Positions 20,500 to 35,500 of a stretch of 64,000 bases of DNA are shown one piece after another. The stretch comes from Stenurella melanura. Its lineage: Eukaryota > Arthropoda > Insecta > Coleoptera > Cerambycidae. Position 1 is the stretch's first letter. Each line of letters opens with the position of its first letter. The notes beneath the pieces are model-generated. The model was not told the DNA's origin. It was given only the letters and a program-made list of their open reading frames with translations, and searched no databases. The stretch covers positions 104,313,927-104,377,926 of the forward strand of contig OY757310.1 of the NCBI GenBank assembly GCA_963583905.1, in the 5' to 3' direction. The position numbers and the translations under genes are program-made.

Positions 20500-23400
20500 G
20501 ATTTTCATGTCAGCCCGTATAAGACGAAAACTGAACTTCGTCTATTCAGAATATGTTATTTACCAATTTTATAGGTCTCGACGAGTTGGTTTGAAATGAC
20601 CCTGTATGAATTTTTCATAAAATCAATCGTTATCCAGCAAAATGGACTAACATGTAAATTTTCATAGGAGAGCTCGTAGTGAATCAAAACCTAAACTTCG
20701 TCTGATCGGAAAAAGTTATATAGAAAAATTATCCGCCGTGATGAGGCGGTTCGAAATGGCTCTATAAGATATTAACGTAAAATCAACCGTTACCGAGTAA
20801 AATGGGTGAATAGTGGATTTTCATGTCAGCCCGTATAAGACGAAAACTGAACTTCGTCTATTCAGAATATGTTATTTACCAATTTTATAGGTCTCGACGA
20901 GTTGGTTTGAAATGACTCTGTATGAATTTTTCATAAAATAAATCGTTATCCAGCAAAATGGGCTAACATGTAAATTTTCATAGGAGAGGTCGTGGTGAAT
21001 CAAAACCTAAACTTCGTCTGATCGGAAAAAGTTATATAGAAAAATTATCCGCCGTGATGAGGCGGTTCGAAATGGTTTTATAAGATATTGGCGTAAAATC
21101 AACCGTTACCGAGTAAAATGGGTGAATAGTGGATTTTCATGTCAGCCCGTATAAGACGAAAACTGAACTTCGTCTATTCAGAATATGTTATTTACCAATT
21201 TTATAGGTCTCGACGAGTTGGTTTGAAATGACTCTGTATGAATTTTTCATAAAATAAATCGTTATCCAGCAAAATGGACTAACATGTAAATTTTCATAGG
21301 AGAGGTCGTGGTGAATCAAAACCTAAACTTCGTCTGATCGGAAAAAGTTATATAGAAAAATTATCCGCCGTGATGAGGCGGTTCGAAATGGCTTTATAAG
21401 ATATTGGCGTAAAATCAACCGTTACCGAGTAAAATGGGTGAATAGTGGATTTTCATGTCAGCCCGTATAAGACGAAAACTGAACTTCGTCTATTCAGAAT
21501 ATGTTATTTACCAATTTTATAGGTCTCGACGAGTTGGTTTGAAATGACTCTGTATGAATTTTTCATAAAATAAATCGTTATCCAGCAAAATGGACTAACA
21601 TGTAAATTTTCATAGGAGAGGTCGTGGTGAATCAAAACCTAAACTTCGTCTGATCGGAAAAAGTTATATAGAAAAATTATCCGCCGTGATGAGGCGGTTC
21701 GAAATGGCTCTATAAGATATTAACGTAAAATCTACCGTTACCGAGTAAAATGGGTGAATAGTGGATTTTCATGTCAGCCCGTATAAGACGAAAACTGAAC
21801 TTCGTCTATTCAGAATATGTTATTTACCAATTTTATAGGTCTCGACGAGTTGGTTTGAAATGACTCTGTATGAATTTTTCATAAAATAAATCGTTATCCA
21901 GCAAAATGGACTAACATGTAAATTTTCATAGGAGAGGTCGTGGTGAATCAAAACCTAAACTTCGTCTGATCGGAAAAAGTTATATAGAAAAATTATCCGC
22001 CGTGATGAGGCGGTTCGAAATGGCTCTATAAGATATTGGCGTAAAATCAACCGTTACCGAGTAAAATGGGTGAATAGTGGATTTTCATGTCAGCCCGCAA
22101 TAAGACGAAAACTGAACTTCGTCTATTCAGAATATGTTATTTACCAATTTTATAGGTCTCGACGAGTTGGTTTGAAATGACCCTGTATGAATTTTTCATA
22201 AAATCAATCGTTATCCAGCAAAATGGACTAACATGTAAATTTTCATAGGAGACCTCGTAGTGAATCAAAACCTAAACTTCGTCTGATCGGAAAAAGTTAT
22301 ATAGAAAAATTATCCGCCGTGATGAGGCCGTTCGAAATGGCTCTATAAGATATTGGCGTAAAATCAACCGTTACCGAGTAAAATGGGTGAATAGTGGATT
22401 TTCATGTCAGCCCGTATAAGACGAAAACTGAACTTCGTCTATTCAGAATATGTTATTTACCAATTTTATAGGTCTCGATGAGTTGGTTTGAAATGACCCT
22501 GTATGAATTTTTCATAAAATCAATCGTTATCCAGCAAAATGGACTAACATGTAAATTTTCATAGGAGAGCTCGTAGTGAATCAAAACCTAAACTTCGTCT
22601 GATCGGAAAAAGTTATATAGAAAAATTATCCGCCGTGATGAGGCGGTTCGAAATGGCTTTATAAGATATTGGCGTAAAATCAACCGTTACCGAGTAAAAT
22701 GGGTGAATAGTGGATTTTAATGTCAGCCCGTATAAGACGAAAACTGAACTTCGTCTATTCAGAATATGTTATTTACCAATTTTATAGGTCTCGACGAGTT
22801 GGTTTGAAATGACCCTGTATGAATTTTTCATAAAATCAATCGTTATCCAGCAAAATGGACTAACATGTAAATTTTCATAGGAGAGCTCGTAGTGAATCAA
22901 AACCTAAACTTCGTCTGATCGGAAAAAGTTATATAGAAAAATTATCCGCCGTGATGAGGCGGTTCGAAATGGCTCTATAAGATATTAACGTAAAATCAAC
23001 CGTTACCGAGTAAAATGGGTGAATAGTGGATTTTCATGTCAGCCCGTATAAGACGAAAACTGAACTTCGTCTATTCAGAATATGTTATTTACCAATTTTA
23101 TAGGTCTCGACGAGTTGGTTTGAAATGACTCTGTATGAATTTTTCATAAAATAAATCGTTATCCAGCAAAATGGGTTAACATGTAAATTTTCATAGGAGA
23201 GGTCGTGGTGAATCAAAACCTAAACTTCGTCTGATCGGAAAAAGTTATATAGAAAAATTATCCGCCGTGATGAGGCGGTTCGAAATGGCTTTATAAGATA
23301 TTGGCGTAAAATCAACCGTTACCGAGTAAAATGGGTGAATAGTGGATTTTCATGTCAGCCCGTATAAGACGAAAACTGAACTTCGTCTATTCAGAATATG

Positions 23401-24300
23401 TTATTTACCAATTTTATAGGTCTCGACGAGTTGGTTTGAAATGACTCTGTATGAATTTTTCATAAAATAAATCGTTATCCAGCAAAATGGACTAACATGT
23501 AAATTTTCATAGGAGAGGTCGTGGTGAATCAAAACTTCGTCTGATCGGAAAAAGTTATATAGAAAAATTATCCGCCGTGATGAGGCGGTTCGAAATGGCT
23601 TTATAAGATATTGGCGTAAAATCAACCGTTACCGAGTAAAATGGGTGAATAGTGGATTTTCATGTCAGCCCGTATAAGACGAAAACTGAACTTCGTCTAT
23701 TCAGAATATGTTATTTACCAATTTTATAGGTCTCGACGAGTTGGTTTGAAATGACCCTGTATGAATTTTTCATAAAATCAATCGTTATCCAGCAAAATGG
23801 ACTAACATGTAAATTTTCATAGGAGAGCTCGTAGTGAATCAAAACCTAAACTTCGTCTGATCGGAAAAAGTTATATAGAAAAATTATCCGCCGTGATGAG
23901 GCGGTTCGAAATGGCTCTATACGATATTGGCGTAAAATCAACCGTTACCGAGTAAAATGGGTGAATAGTGGATTTTCATGTCAGCCCGTATAAGACGAAA
24001 ACTGAACTTCGTCTATTCAGAATATGTTATTTACCAATTTTATAGGTCTCGACGAGTTGGTTTGAAATGACTCTGTATGAATTTTTCATAAAATCAATCG
24101 TTATCCAGCAAAATGGACTAACATGTAAATTTTCATAGGAGAGGTCGTGGTGAATCAAAACCTAAACTTCGTCTGATCGGAAAAAGTTATATAGAAAAAT
24201 TATCCGCCGTGATGAGGCGGTTCGAAATGGCTTTATAAGATATTGGCGTAAAATCAACCGTTATCGAGTAAAATGGGTGAATAGTGGATTTTCATGTCAG
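20500..24300 (+). repeat. Subfamily run with AAAATAAATCG and GATATTAACG markers
   Basis: Most monomers here keep the intact box-like site (five in a row at about 20.5-21.8 kb, six in a row at about 22.4-24.0 kb). Many have GAGGTCGTGG, CATAAAATAAATCG and GGCTTTAT. GATATTAACG replaces GATATTGGCG near 20771, 21719 and 22984, spaced three and four monomers apart, and again near 61771. Similar runs lie at 5.0-6.4 kb, 25.5-27.2 kb and 61.5-62.8 kb. One monomer near 23530 has a 6-bp loss giving GAATCAAAACTTCG. Confidence 0.65.
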
Positions 24301-26849
24301 CCCGCAATAAGACGAAAACTGAACTTCGTCTATTCAGAATATGTTATTTACCAATTTTATAGGTCTCGACGAGTTGGTTTGAAATGACCCTGTATGAATT
24401 TTTCATAAAATCAATCGTTATCCAGCAAAATGGACTAACATGTAAATTTTCATAGCAGAGCTCGTAGTGAATCAAAACCTAAACTTCGTCTGATCGGAAA
24501 AAGTTACATAGAAAAATTATCCGCCGTGATGAGGCGGTTCGAAATGGCTCTATAAGATATTGGCGTAAAATCAACCGTTACCGAGTAAAATGGGTGAATA
24601 GTGGATTTTCATGTCAGCCCGTATAAGACGAAAACTGAACTTCGTCTATTCAGAATATGTTATTTACCAATTTTATAGGTCTCGACGAGTTGGTTTGAAA
24701 TGACCCTGTATGAATTTTTCATAAAATCAATCGTTATCCAGCAAAATGGACTAACATGTAAATTTTCATAGGAGAGCTCGTAGTGAATCAAAACCTAAAC
24801 TTTGTCTGATCGGAAAAAGTTATATAGAAAAATTATCCGCCGTGATGAGGCGGTTCGAAATGGCTCTATAAGATATTGGCGTAAAATCAACCGTTACCGA
24901 GTAAAATGGGTGAATAGTGGATTTTCATGTCAGCTCGTATAAGACGAAAACTGAACTTCGTCTATTCAGAATATGTTATTTACCAATTTTATAGGTCTCG
25001 ACGAGTTGGTTTGAAAAGACTCTATATGAATTTTTCATAAAATCAATCGTTATCCAGCAAAATGGACTAACATGTAAATTTTCATAGCAGAGGTCGTGGT
25101 GAAACAAAACCTAAACTTCGTCTGATCGGAAAAAGTTATATAGAAAAATTATCCGCCGTGATGAGGCGGTTCGAAATGGTTCTATAAGATATTGGCGTAA
25201 AATCAACCGTTACCGAGTAAAATGGGTGAATAGTGGATTTTCATGTCAGCCCGCAATAAGACGAAAACTGAACTTCGTCTATTCAGAATATGTTATTTAC
25301 CAATTTTATAGGTCTCGACGAGTTGGTTTGAAATGGCCCTGTATGAATTTTTCATAAAATCAATCGTTATCCAGCAAAATGGACTAACATGTAAATTTTC
25401 ATAGGAGAGCTCGTAGTGAATCAAAACCTAAACTTCGTCTGATCGGAAAAAGTTATATAGAAAAAGTATCCGCCGTGATGAGGCCGTTCGAAATGGCTCT
25501 ATAAGATATTGGCGTAAAATCAACCGTTACCGAGTAAAATGGGTGAATAGTGGATTTTCATGTCAGCCCGTATAAGACGAAAACTGAACTTCGTCTATTC
25601 AGAATATGTTATTTACCAATTTTATAGGTCTCGACGAGTTGGTTTGAAATGACTCTGTATGAATTTTTCATAAAATCAATCGTTATCCAGCAAAATGGAC
25701 TAACATGTAAATTTTCATAGGAGAGCTCGTAGTGAATCAAAACCTAAACTTCGTCTGATCGGAAAAAGTTATATAGAAAAATTATCCGCCGTGATGAGGC
25801 GGTTCGAAATGGCTTTATAAGATATTGGCGTAAAATCAACCGTTACCGAGTAAAATGGGTGAATAGTGGATTTTCATGTCAGCCCGTATAAGACGAAAAC
25901 TGAACTTCGTCTATTCAGAATATGTTATTTACCAATTTTATAGGTCTCGACGAGTTGGTTTGAAATGACCCTGTATGAATTTTTCATAAAATCAATCGTT
26001 ATCCAGCAAAATGGACTAACATGTAAATTTTCATAGGAGAGCTCGTAGTGAATCAAAACCTAAACTTCGTCTGATCGGAAAAAGTTATATAGAAAAATTA
26101 TCCGCCGTGATGAGGCGGTTCGAAATGGCTCTATAAGATATTGGCGTAAAATCAACCGTTACCGAGTAAAATGGGTGAATAGTGGATTTTCATGTCAGCC
26201 CGTATAAGACGAAAACTGAACTTCGTCTATTCAGAATATGTTATTTACCAATTTTATAGGTCTCGACGAGTTGGTTTGAAATGACTCTGTATGAATTTTT
26301 CATAAAATAAATCGTTATCCAGCAAAATGGGCTAACATGTAAATTTTCATAGGAGAGGTCGTGGTGAATCAAAACCTAAACTTCGTCTGATCGGAAAAAG
26401 TTATATAGAAAAATTATCCGCCGTGATGAGGCGGTTCGAAATGGCTTTATAAGATATTGGCGTAAAATCAACCGTTACCGAGTAAAATGGGTGAATAGTG
26501 GATTTTCATGTCAGCCCGTATAAGACGAAAACTGAACTTCGTCTATTCAGAATATGTTATATACCAATTTTATAGGTCTCGACGAGTTGGTTTGAAATGA
26601 CTGTATGAATTTTTCATAAAATAAATCGTTATCCAGCAAAATGGACTAACATGTAAATTTTCATAGGAGAGGTCGTGGTGAATCAAAACCTAAACTTCGT
26701 CTGATCGGAAAAAGTTATATAGAAAAATTATCCGCCGTGATGAGGCGGTTCGAAATGGCTTTATAAGATATTGGCGTAAAATCAACCGTTACCGAGTAAA
26801 ATGGGTGAATAGTGGATTTTCATGTCAGCCCGTATAAGACGAAAACTGA

Positions 26850-29800
26850 ACTTCGTCTATTCAGAATATGTTATTTACCAATTTTATAGGTCTCGACGAG
26901 TTGGTTTGAAATGACCCTGTATGAATTTTTCATAAAATCAATCGTTATCCAGCAAAATGGACTAACATGTAAATTTTCATAGGAGAGCTCGTAGTGAATC
27001 AAAACCTAAACTTCGTCTGATCGGAAAAAGTTATATAGAAAAATTATCCGCCGTGATGAGGCGGTTCGAAATGGCTCTATAAGATATTGGCGTAAAATCA
27101 ACCGTTACCGAGTAAAATGGGTGAATAGTGGATTTTCATGTCAGCCCGTATAAGACGAAAACTGAACTTCGTCTATTCAGAATATGTTATTTACCAATTT
27201 TATAGGTCTCGACGAGTTGGTTTGAAATGACTCTGTATGAATTTTTCATAAAATCAATCGTTATCCAGCAAAATGGACTAACATGTAAATTTTCATAGGA
27301 GAGGTCGTGGTGAATCAAAACCTAAACTTCGTCTGATCGGAAAAAGTTATATAGAAAAATTATCCGCCGTGATGAGGCGGTTCGAAATGCCTTTATAAGA
27401 TATTGGCGTAAAATCAACCGTTACCGAGTAAAATGGGTGAATAGTGGATTTTCATGTCAGCCCGCAATAAGACGAAAACTGAACTTCGTCTATTCAGAAT
27501 ATGTTATTTACCAATTTTATAGGTCTCGACGAGTTGGTTTGAAATGACCCTGTATGAATTTTTCATAAAATCAATCGTTATCCAGCAAAATGGACTAACA
27601 TGTAAATTTTCATAGGAGAGCTCGTAGTGAATCAAAACCTAAACTTCGTCTGATCGGAAAAAGTTATATAGAAAAATTATCCGCCGTGATGAGGCGGTTC
27701 AAAATGGCTCTATAAGATATTGGCGTAAAATCAACCGTTACCGAGTAAAATGGGTGAATAGTGGATTTTCATGTCAGCCCGTATAAGACGAAAACTGAAC
27801 TTCGTCTATTCAGAATATGTTATTTACCAATTTTATAGGTCTCGACGAGTTGGTTTGAAATGACTCTGTATGAATTTTTCATAAAATCAATCGTTATCCA
27901 GCAAAATGGACTAACATGTAAATTTTCATAGGAGAGGTCGTGGTGAATCAAAACCTAAACTTCGTCTGATCGGAAAAAGTTATATAGAAAAATTATCCGC
28001 CGTGATGAGGCGGTTCGAAATGGCTTTATAAGATATTGGCGTAAAATCAACCGTTATCGAGTAAAATGGGTGAATAGTGGATTTTCATGTCAGCCCGCAA
28101 TAAGACGAAAACTGAACTTCGTCTATTCAGAATATGTTATTTACCAATTTTATAGGTCTCGACGAGTTGGTTTGAAATGACCCTGTATGAATTTTTCATA
28201 AAATCAATCGTTATCCAGCAAAATGGACTAACATGTAAATTTTCATAGGAGAGCTCGTAGTGAATCAAAACCTAAACTTCGTCTGATCGGAAAAAGTTAT
28301 ATAGAAAAATTATCCGCCGTGATGAGGCGGTTCGAAATGGCTCTATAAGATATTGGCGTAAAATCAACCGTTACCGAGTAAAATGGGTGAATAGTGGATT
28401 TTCATGTCAGCCCGTATAAGACGAAAACTGAACTTCGTCTATTCAGAATATGTTATTTACCAATTTTATAGGTCTCGACGAGTTGGTTTGAAATGACTCT
28501 GTATGAATTTTTCATAAAATCAATCGTTATCCAGCAAAATGGACTAACATGTAAATGTTCATAGGAGAGGTCGTGGTGAATCAAAACCTAAACTTCGTCT
28601 GATCGGAAAAAGTTATATAGAAAAATTATCCGCCGTGATGAGGCGGTTCGAAATGGTTTTATAAGATATTGGCGTAAAATCAACCGTTGCCGAGTAAAAT
28701 GGGTGAATAGTGAATTTTCATGTCAGCCCGTATAAGACGAAAACTGAACTTCGTCTATTCAGAATATGTTATTTACCAATTTTATAGGTCTCGACGAGTT
28801 GGTTTGAAATGATTCTATATGAATTTTTCATAAAATCAATCGTTATCCAGCAAAATGGACTAACATGTAAATTTTCATAGCAGAGCTCGTAGTGAATCAA
28901 AACCTAAACTTCGTCTGATCGGAAAAAGTTATATAGAAAAATTATCCGCCGTGATGAGGCGGTTCGAAATGGTTCTATAAGATATTGGCGTAAAATCAAC
29001 CGTTACCGAGTAAAATGTGTGAATAATGGATTTTCATGTCAGCCCGTATAAGACGAAAACTGAACTTCGTCTATTCAGAATATGTTATTTACCAATTTTA
29101 TAGGTCTCGACGAGTTGGTTTGAAATGATTCTATATGAATTTTTCATAAAATCAATCGTTATCCAGCAAAATGGACTAACATGTAAATTTTCATAGCAGA
29201 GCTCGTAATGAATCAAAACCTAAACTTCGTCTGATCGGAAAAAGTTATATAGAAAAATTATCCGCCGTGATGAGGCGGTTCGAAATGGTTCTATAAGATA
29301 TTGGCGTAAAATCAACCGTTGCCGAGTAAAATGGGTGAATAGTGAATTTTCATGTCAGCCCGTAATAAGAACTTCGTCTATTCAGAATATGTTATTTACC
29401 AATTTTATAGGTCTCGACGAGTTGGTTTGAAATGACTCTATATGAATTTTTCATAAAATCAATCGTTATCCAGCAAAATGGACTAACATGTAAATTTTCA
29501 TAGGAGAGCTCGTAGTGAATCAAAACCTAAACTTCGTCTGATCGGAAAAAGTTATATAGAAAAATTATCCGCCGTGATGAGGCGGTTCGAAATGGCTCTA
29601 TAAGATATTGGCGTAAAATCAACCGTTACCGAGTAAAATGGGTGAATAGTGGATTTTCATGTCAGCCCGTATAAGACGAAAACTGAACTTCGTCTATTCA
29701 GAATATGTTATTTACCAATTTTATAGGTCTCGACGAGTTGGTTTGAAATGACCCTGTATGAATTTTTCATAAAATCAATCGTTATCCAGCAAAATGGACT

Positions 29801-31450
29801 AACATGTAAATTTTCATAGGAGAGCTCGTAGTGAATCAAAACCTAAACTTCGTCTGATCGGAAAAAGTTATATAGAAAAATTATCCGCCGTGATGAGGCC
29901 GTTCGAAATGGCTCTATAAGATATTGGCGTAAAATCAACCGTTACCGAGTAAAATGGGTGAATAGTGGATTTTCATGTCAGCCCGTATAAGACGAAAACT
30001 GAACTTCGTCTATTCAGAATATGTTATTTACCAATTTTATAGGTCTCGACGAGTTGGTTTGAAATGACCCTGTATGAATTTTTCATAAAATCAATCGTTA
30101 TCCAGCAAAATGGACTAACATGTAAATTTTCATAGGAGAGCTCGTAGTGAATCAAAACCTAAACTTCGTCTGATCGGAAAAAGTTATATAGAAAAATTAT
30201 CCGCCGTGATGAGGCGGTTCGAAATGGCTTTATAAGATATTAGCGTAAAATCAACCGTTACCGAGTAAAATGGGTGAATAGTGGATTTTCATGTCAGCCC
30301 GTATAAGACGAAAACTGAACTTCGTCTATTCAGAATATGTTATTTACCAATTTTATAGGTCTCGACGAGTTGGTTTGAAATGACCCTGTATGAATTTTTC
30401 ATAAAATCAATCGTTATCCAGCAAAATGGACTAACATGTAAATTTTCATAGGAGAGCTCGTAGTGAATCAAAACCTAAACTTCGTCTGATCGGAAAAAGT
30501 TATATAGAAAAATTATCCGCCGTGATGAGGCGGTTCGAAATGGCTCTATAAGATATTGGCGTAAAATCAACCGTTACCGAGTAAAATGGGTGAATAGTGG
30601 ATTTTCATGTCAGCCCGTATAAGAGGAAAACTGAACTTCGTCTATTCAGAATATGTTATTTACCAATTTTATAGGTCTCGACGAGTGGGTTTGAAATGAC
30701 TCTGTATGAATTTTTCATAAAATAAATCGTTATCCAGCAAAATGGGCTAACATGTAAATTTTCATAGGAGAGGTCGTGGTGAATCAAAACCTAAACTTCG
30801 TCTGATCGGAAAAAGTTATATAGAAAAATTATCCGCCGTGATGAGGCGGTTCGAAATGGTTTTATAAGATATTGGCGTAAAATCAACCGTTACCGAGTAA
30901 AATGGGTGAATAGTGGATTTTCATGTCAGCCCGTATAAGACGAAAACTGAACTTCGTCTATTCAGAATATGTTATTTACCAATTTTATAGGTCTCGACGA
31001 GTTGGTTTGAAATGACTCTGTATGAATTTTTCATAAAATCAATCGTTATCCAGCAAAATGGACTAACATGTAAATTTTCATAGGAGAGGTCGTGGTGAAT
31101 CAAAACCTAAACTTCGTCTGATCGGAAAAAGTTATATAGAAAAATTATCCGCCGTGATGAGGCGGTTCGAAATGGCTCTATAAGATATTGGCGTAAAATC
31201 AACCGTTACCGAGTAAAATGGGTGAATAGTGGATTTTCATGTCAGCCCGTATAAGACGAAAACTGAACTTCGTCTATTCAGAATATGTTATTTACCAATT
31301 TTATAGGTCTCGACGAGTTGGTTTGAAATGACCCTGTATGAATTTTTCATAAAATCAATCGTTATCCAGCAAAATGGACTAACATGTAAATTTTCATAGG
31401 AGAGCTCGTAGTGAATCAAAACCTAAACTTCGTCTGATCGGAAAAAGTTA
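26850..31450 (+). repeat. 4.6-kb block, copy 1 (5,681-bp displacement)
   Basis: This block recurs at about 32531-37131. Markers each displaced by 5,681 bp are GAAATGCCTTTA (27381/33062), GGTTCAAAATGG (27701/33382), GTTATCGAG (28052/33733), GTAAATGTTC (28551/34232), AGGCCG (29899/35580) and AAGAGGAAAA (30621/36302). Differences noticed include ATTAGCG against ATTGGCG near 30241/35922 and GGCTCTAT against GGCTTTAT near 31174/36855. The left edge is set by an intact against a shifted box at 26832/32513, the right edge by GGCTCTAT against GGTTCTCTAAG at 31490/37171. Confidence 0.85.
30613..30629 (-). promoter_or_regulatory. Box-like site with outer-block substitution (AAGAGGAA)
   Basis: The plus strand reads G-CCCG-TA-T-AAGA-GGAA-A, so the fixed C of the CGAA block is replaced by G at 30625. 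Three copies were seen, near 30617, 36299 and 54896. All are followed about 60 bp later by GAGTGGGTTTG in place of GAGTTGGTTTG. The first two are exactly 5,681 bp apart and the last two 18,598 bp apart, matching the displacements of the larger duplicated blocks. Confidence 0.8.
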
Positions 31451-32530
31451 TATAGAAAAATTATCCGCCGTGATGAGGCGGTTCGAAATGGCTCTATAAG
31501 ATATTGGCGTAAAATCAACCGTTACCGAGTAAAATGGGTGAATAGTGGATTTTCATGTCAGCCCGTATAAGACGAAAACTGAACTTCGTCTATTCAGAAT
31601 ATGTTATTTACCAATTTTATAGGTCTCGACGAGTTGGTTTGAAATGACTGTATGAATTTTTCATAAAATCAATCGTTATCCAGCAAAATGGACTAACATG
31701 TAAATTTTCATAGGAGAGGTCGTGGTGAATCAAAACCTAAACTTCGTCTGATCGGAAAAAGTTATATAGAAAAATTATCCGCCGTGATGAGGCGGTTCGA
31801 AATGGCTTTATAAGATATTGGCGTAAAATCAACCGTTACCGAGTAAAATGGGTGAATAGTGGATTTTCATGTCAGCCCGCAATAAGACGAAAACTGAACT
31901 TCGTCTATTCAGAATATGTTATTTACCAATTTTATAGGTCTCGACGAGTTGGTTTGAAATGACCCTGTATGAATTTTTCATAAAATCAATCGTTATCCAG
32001 CAAAATGGACTAACATGTAAATTTTCATAGGAGAGCTCGTAGTGAATCAAAACCTAAACTTCGTCTGATCGGAAAAAGTTATATAGAAAAATTATCCGCC
32101 GTGATGAGGCGGTTCGAAATGGCTCTATAAGATATTGGCGTAAAATCAACCGTTACCGAGTAAAATGGGTGAATAGTGGATTTTCATGTCAGCCCGTATA
32201 AGACGAAAACTGAACTTCGTCTATTCAGAATATGTTATTTACCAATTTTATAGGTCTCGACGAGTTGGTTTGAAATGACTCTGTATGAATTTTTCATAAA
32301 ATCAATCGTTATCCAGCAAAATGGACTAACATGTAAATTTTCATAGGAGAGGTCGTGGTGAATCAAAACCTAAACTTCGTCTGATCGGAAAAAGTTATAT
32401 AGAAAAATTATCCGCCGTGATGAGGCGGTTCGAAATGGCTTTATAAGATATTGGCGTAAAATCAACCGTTATCGAGTAAAATGGGTGAATAGTGGATTTT
32501 CATGTCAGCCCGCAATAAGACGAAAACTGA

Positions 32531-35500
32531 ACTTCGTCTATTCAGAATATGTTATTTACCAATTTTATAGGTCTCGACGAGTTGGTTTGAAATGACCCTG
32601 TATGAATTTTTCATAAAATCAATCGTTATCCAGCAAAATGGACTAACATGTAAATTTTCATAGGAGAGCTCGTAGTGAATCAAAACCTAAACTTCGTCTG
32701 ATCGGAAAAAGTTATATAGAAAAATTATCCGCCGTGATGAGGCGGTTCGAAATGGCTCTATAAGATATTGGCGTAAAATCAACCGTTACCGAGTAAAATG
32801 GGTGAATAGTGGATTTTCATGTCAGCCCGTATAAGACGAAAACTGAACTTCGTCTATTCAGAATATGTTATTTACCAATTTTATAGGTCTCGACGAGTTG
32901 GTTTGAAATGACTCTGTATGAATTTTTCATAAAATCAATCGTTATCCAGCAAAATGGACTAACATGTAAATTTTCATAGGAGAGGTCGTGGTGAATCAAA
33001 ACCTAAACTTCGTCTGATCGGAAAAAGTTATATAGAAAAATTATCCGCCGTGATGAGGCGGTTCGAAATGCCTTTATAAGATATTGGCGTAAAATCAACC
33101 GTTACCGAGTAAAATGGGTGAATAGTGGATTTTCATGTCAGCCCGCAATAAGACGAAAACTGAACTTCGTCTATTCAGAATATGTTATTTACCAATTTTA
33201 TAGGTCTCGACGAGTTGGTTTGAAATGACCCTGTATGAATTTTTCATAAAATCAATCGTTATCCAGCAAAATGGACTAACATGTAAATTTTCATAGGAGA
33301 GCTCGTAGTGAATCAAAACCTAAACTTCGTCTGATCGGAAAAAGTTATATAGAAAAATTATCCGCCGTGATGAGGCGGTTCAAAATGGCTCTATAAGATA
33401 TTGGCGTAAAATCAACCGTTACCGAGTAAAATGGGTGAATAGTGGATTTTCATGTCAGCCCGTATAAGACGAAAACTGAACTTCGTCTATTCAGAATATG
33501 TTATTTACCAATTTTATAGGTCTCGACGAGTTGGTTTGAAATGACTCTGTATGAATTTTTCATAAAATCAATCGTTATCCAGCAAAATGGACTAACATGT
33601 AAATTTTCATAGGAGAGGTCGTGGTGAATCAAAACCTAAACTTCGTCTGATCGGAAAAAGTTATATAGAAAAATTATCCGCCGTGATGAGGCGGTTCGAA
33701 ATGGCTTTATAAGATATTGGCGTAAAATCAACCGTTATCGAGTAAAATGGGTGAATAGTGGATTTTCATGTCAGCCCGCAATAAGACGAAAACTGAACTT
33801 CGTCTATTCAGAATATGTTATTTACCAATTTTATAGGTCTCGACGAGTTGGTTTGAAATGACCCTGTATGAATTTTTCATAAAATCAATCGTTATCCAGC
33901 AAAATGGACTAACATGTAAATTTTCATAGGAGAGCTCGTAGTGAATCAAAACCTAAACTTCGTCTGATCGGAAAAAGTTATATAGAAAAATTATCCGCCG
34001 TGATGAGGCGGTTCGAAATGGCTCTATAAGATATTGGCGTAAAATCAACCGTTACCGAGTAAAATGGGTGAATAGTGGATTTTCATGTCAGCCCGTATAA
34101 GACGAAAACTGAACTTCGTCTATTCAGAATATGTTATTTACCAATTTTATAGGTCTCGACGAGTTGGTTTGAAATGACTCTGTATGAATTTTTCATAAAA
34201 TCAATCGTTATCCAGCAAAATGGACTAACATGTAAATGTTCATAGGAGAGGTCGTGGTGAATCAAAACCTAAACTTCGTCTGATCGGAAAAAGTTATATA
34301 GAAAAATTATCCGCCGTGATGAGGCGGTTCGAAATGGTTCTATAAGATATTGGCGTAAAATCAACCGTTGCCGAGTAAAATGGGTGAATAGTGAATTTTC
34401 ATGTCAGCCCGTATAAGACGAAAACTGAACTTCGTCTATTCAGAATATGTTATTTACCAATTTTATAGGTCTCGACGAGTTGGTTTGAAATGATTCTATA
34501 TGAATTTTTCATAAAATCAATCGTTATCCAGCAAAATGGACTAACATGTAAATTTTCATAGCAGAGCTCGTAGTGAATCAAAACCTAAACTTCGTCTGAT
34601 CGGAAAAAGTTATATAGAAAAATTATCCGCCGTGATGAGGCGGTTCGAAATGGTTCTATAAGATATTGGCGTAAAATCAACCGTTACCGAGTAAAATGTG
34701 TGAATAGTGGATTTTCATGTCAGCCCGTATAAGACGAAAACTGAACTTCGTCTATTCAGAATATGTTATTTACCAATTTTATAGGTCTCGACGAGTTGGT
34801 TTGAAATGATTCTATATGAATTTTTCATAAAATCAATCGTTATCCAGCAAAATGGACTAATATGTAAATTTTCATAGCAGAGCTCGTAATGAATCAAAAC
34901 CTAAACTTCGTCTGATCGGAAAAAGTTATATAGAAAAATTATCCGCCGTGATGAGGCGGTTCGAAATGGTTCTATAAGATATTGGCGTAAAATCAACCGT
35001 TGCCGAGTAAAATGGGTGAATAGTGAATTTTCATGTCAGCCCGTAATAAGAACTTCGTCTATTCAGAATATGTTATTTACCAATTTTATAGGTCTCGACG
35101 AGTTGGTTTGAAATGACTCTATATGAATTATTCATAAAATCAATCGTTATCCAGCAAAATGGACTAACATGTAAATTTTCATAGGAGAGCTCGTAGTGAA
35201 TCAAAACCTAAACTTCGTCTGATCGGAAAAAGTTATATAGAAAAATTATCCGCCGTGATGAGGCGGTTCGAAATGGCTCTATAAGATATTGGCGTAAAAT
35301 CAACCGTTACCGAGTAAAATGGGTGAATAGTGGATTTTCATGTCAGCCCGTATAAGACGAAAACTGAACTTCGTCTATTCAGAATATGTTATTTACCAAT
35401 TTTATAGGTCTCGACGAGTTGGTTTGAAATGACCCTGTATGAATTTTTCATAAAATCAATCGTTATCCAGCAAAATGGACTAACATGTAAATTTTCATAG

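Noticed and set aside
23401..23625. 74-residue minus-strand reading frame
   Set aside because: It appears only because a private 6-bp loss near 23530 removes a stop in one monomer. No ribosome-binding or promoter context and no recognisable family.
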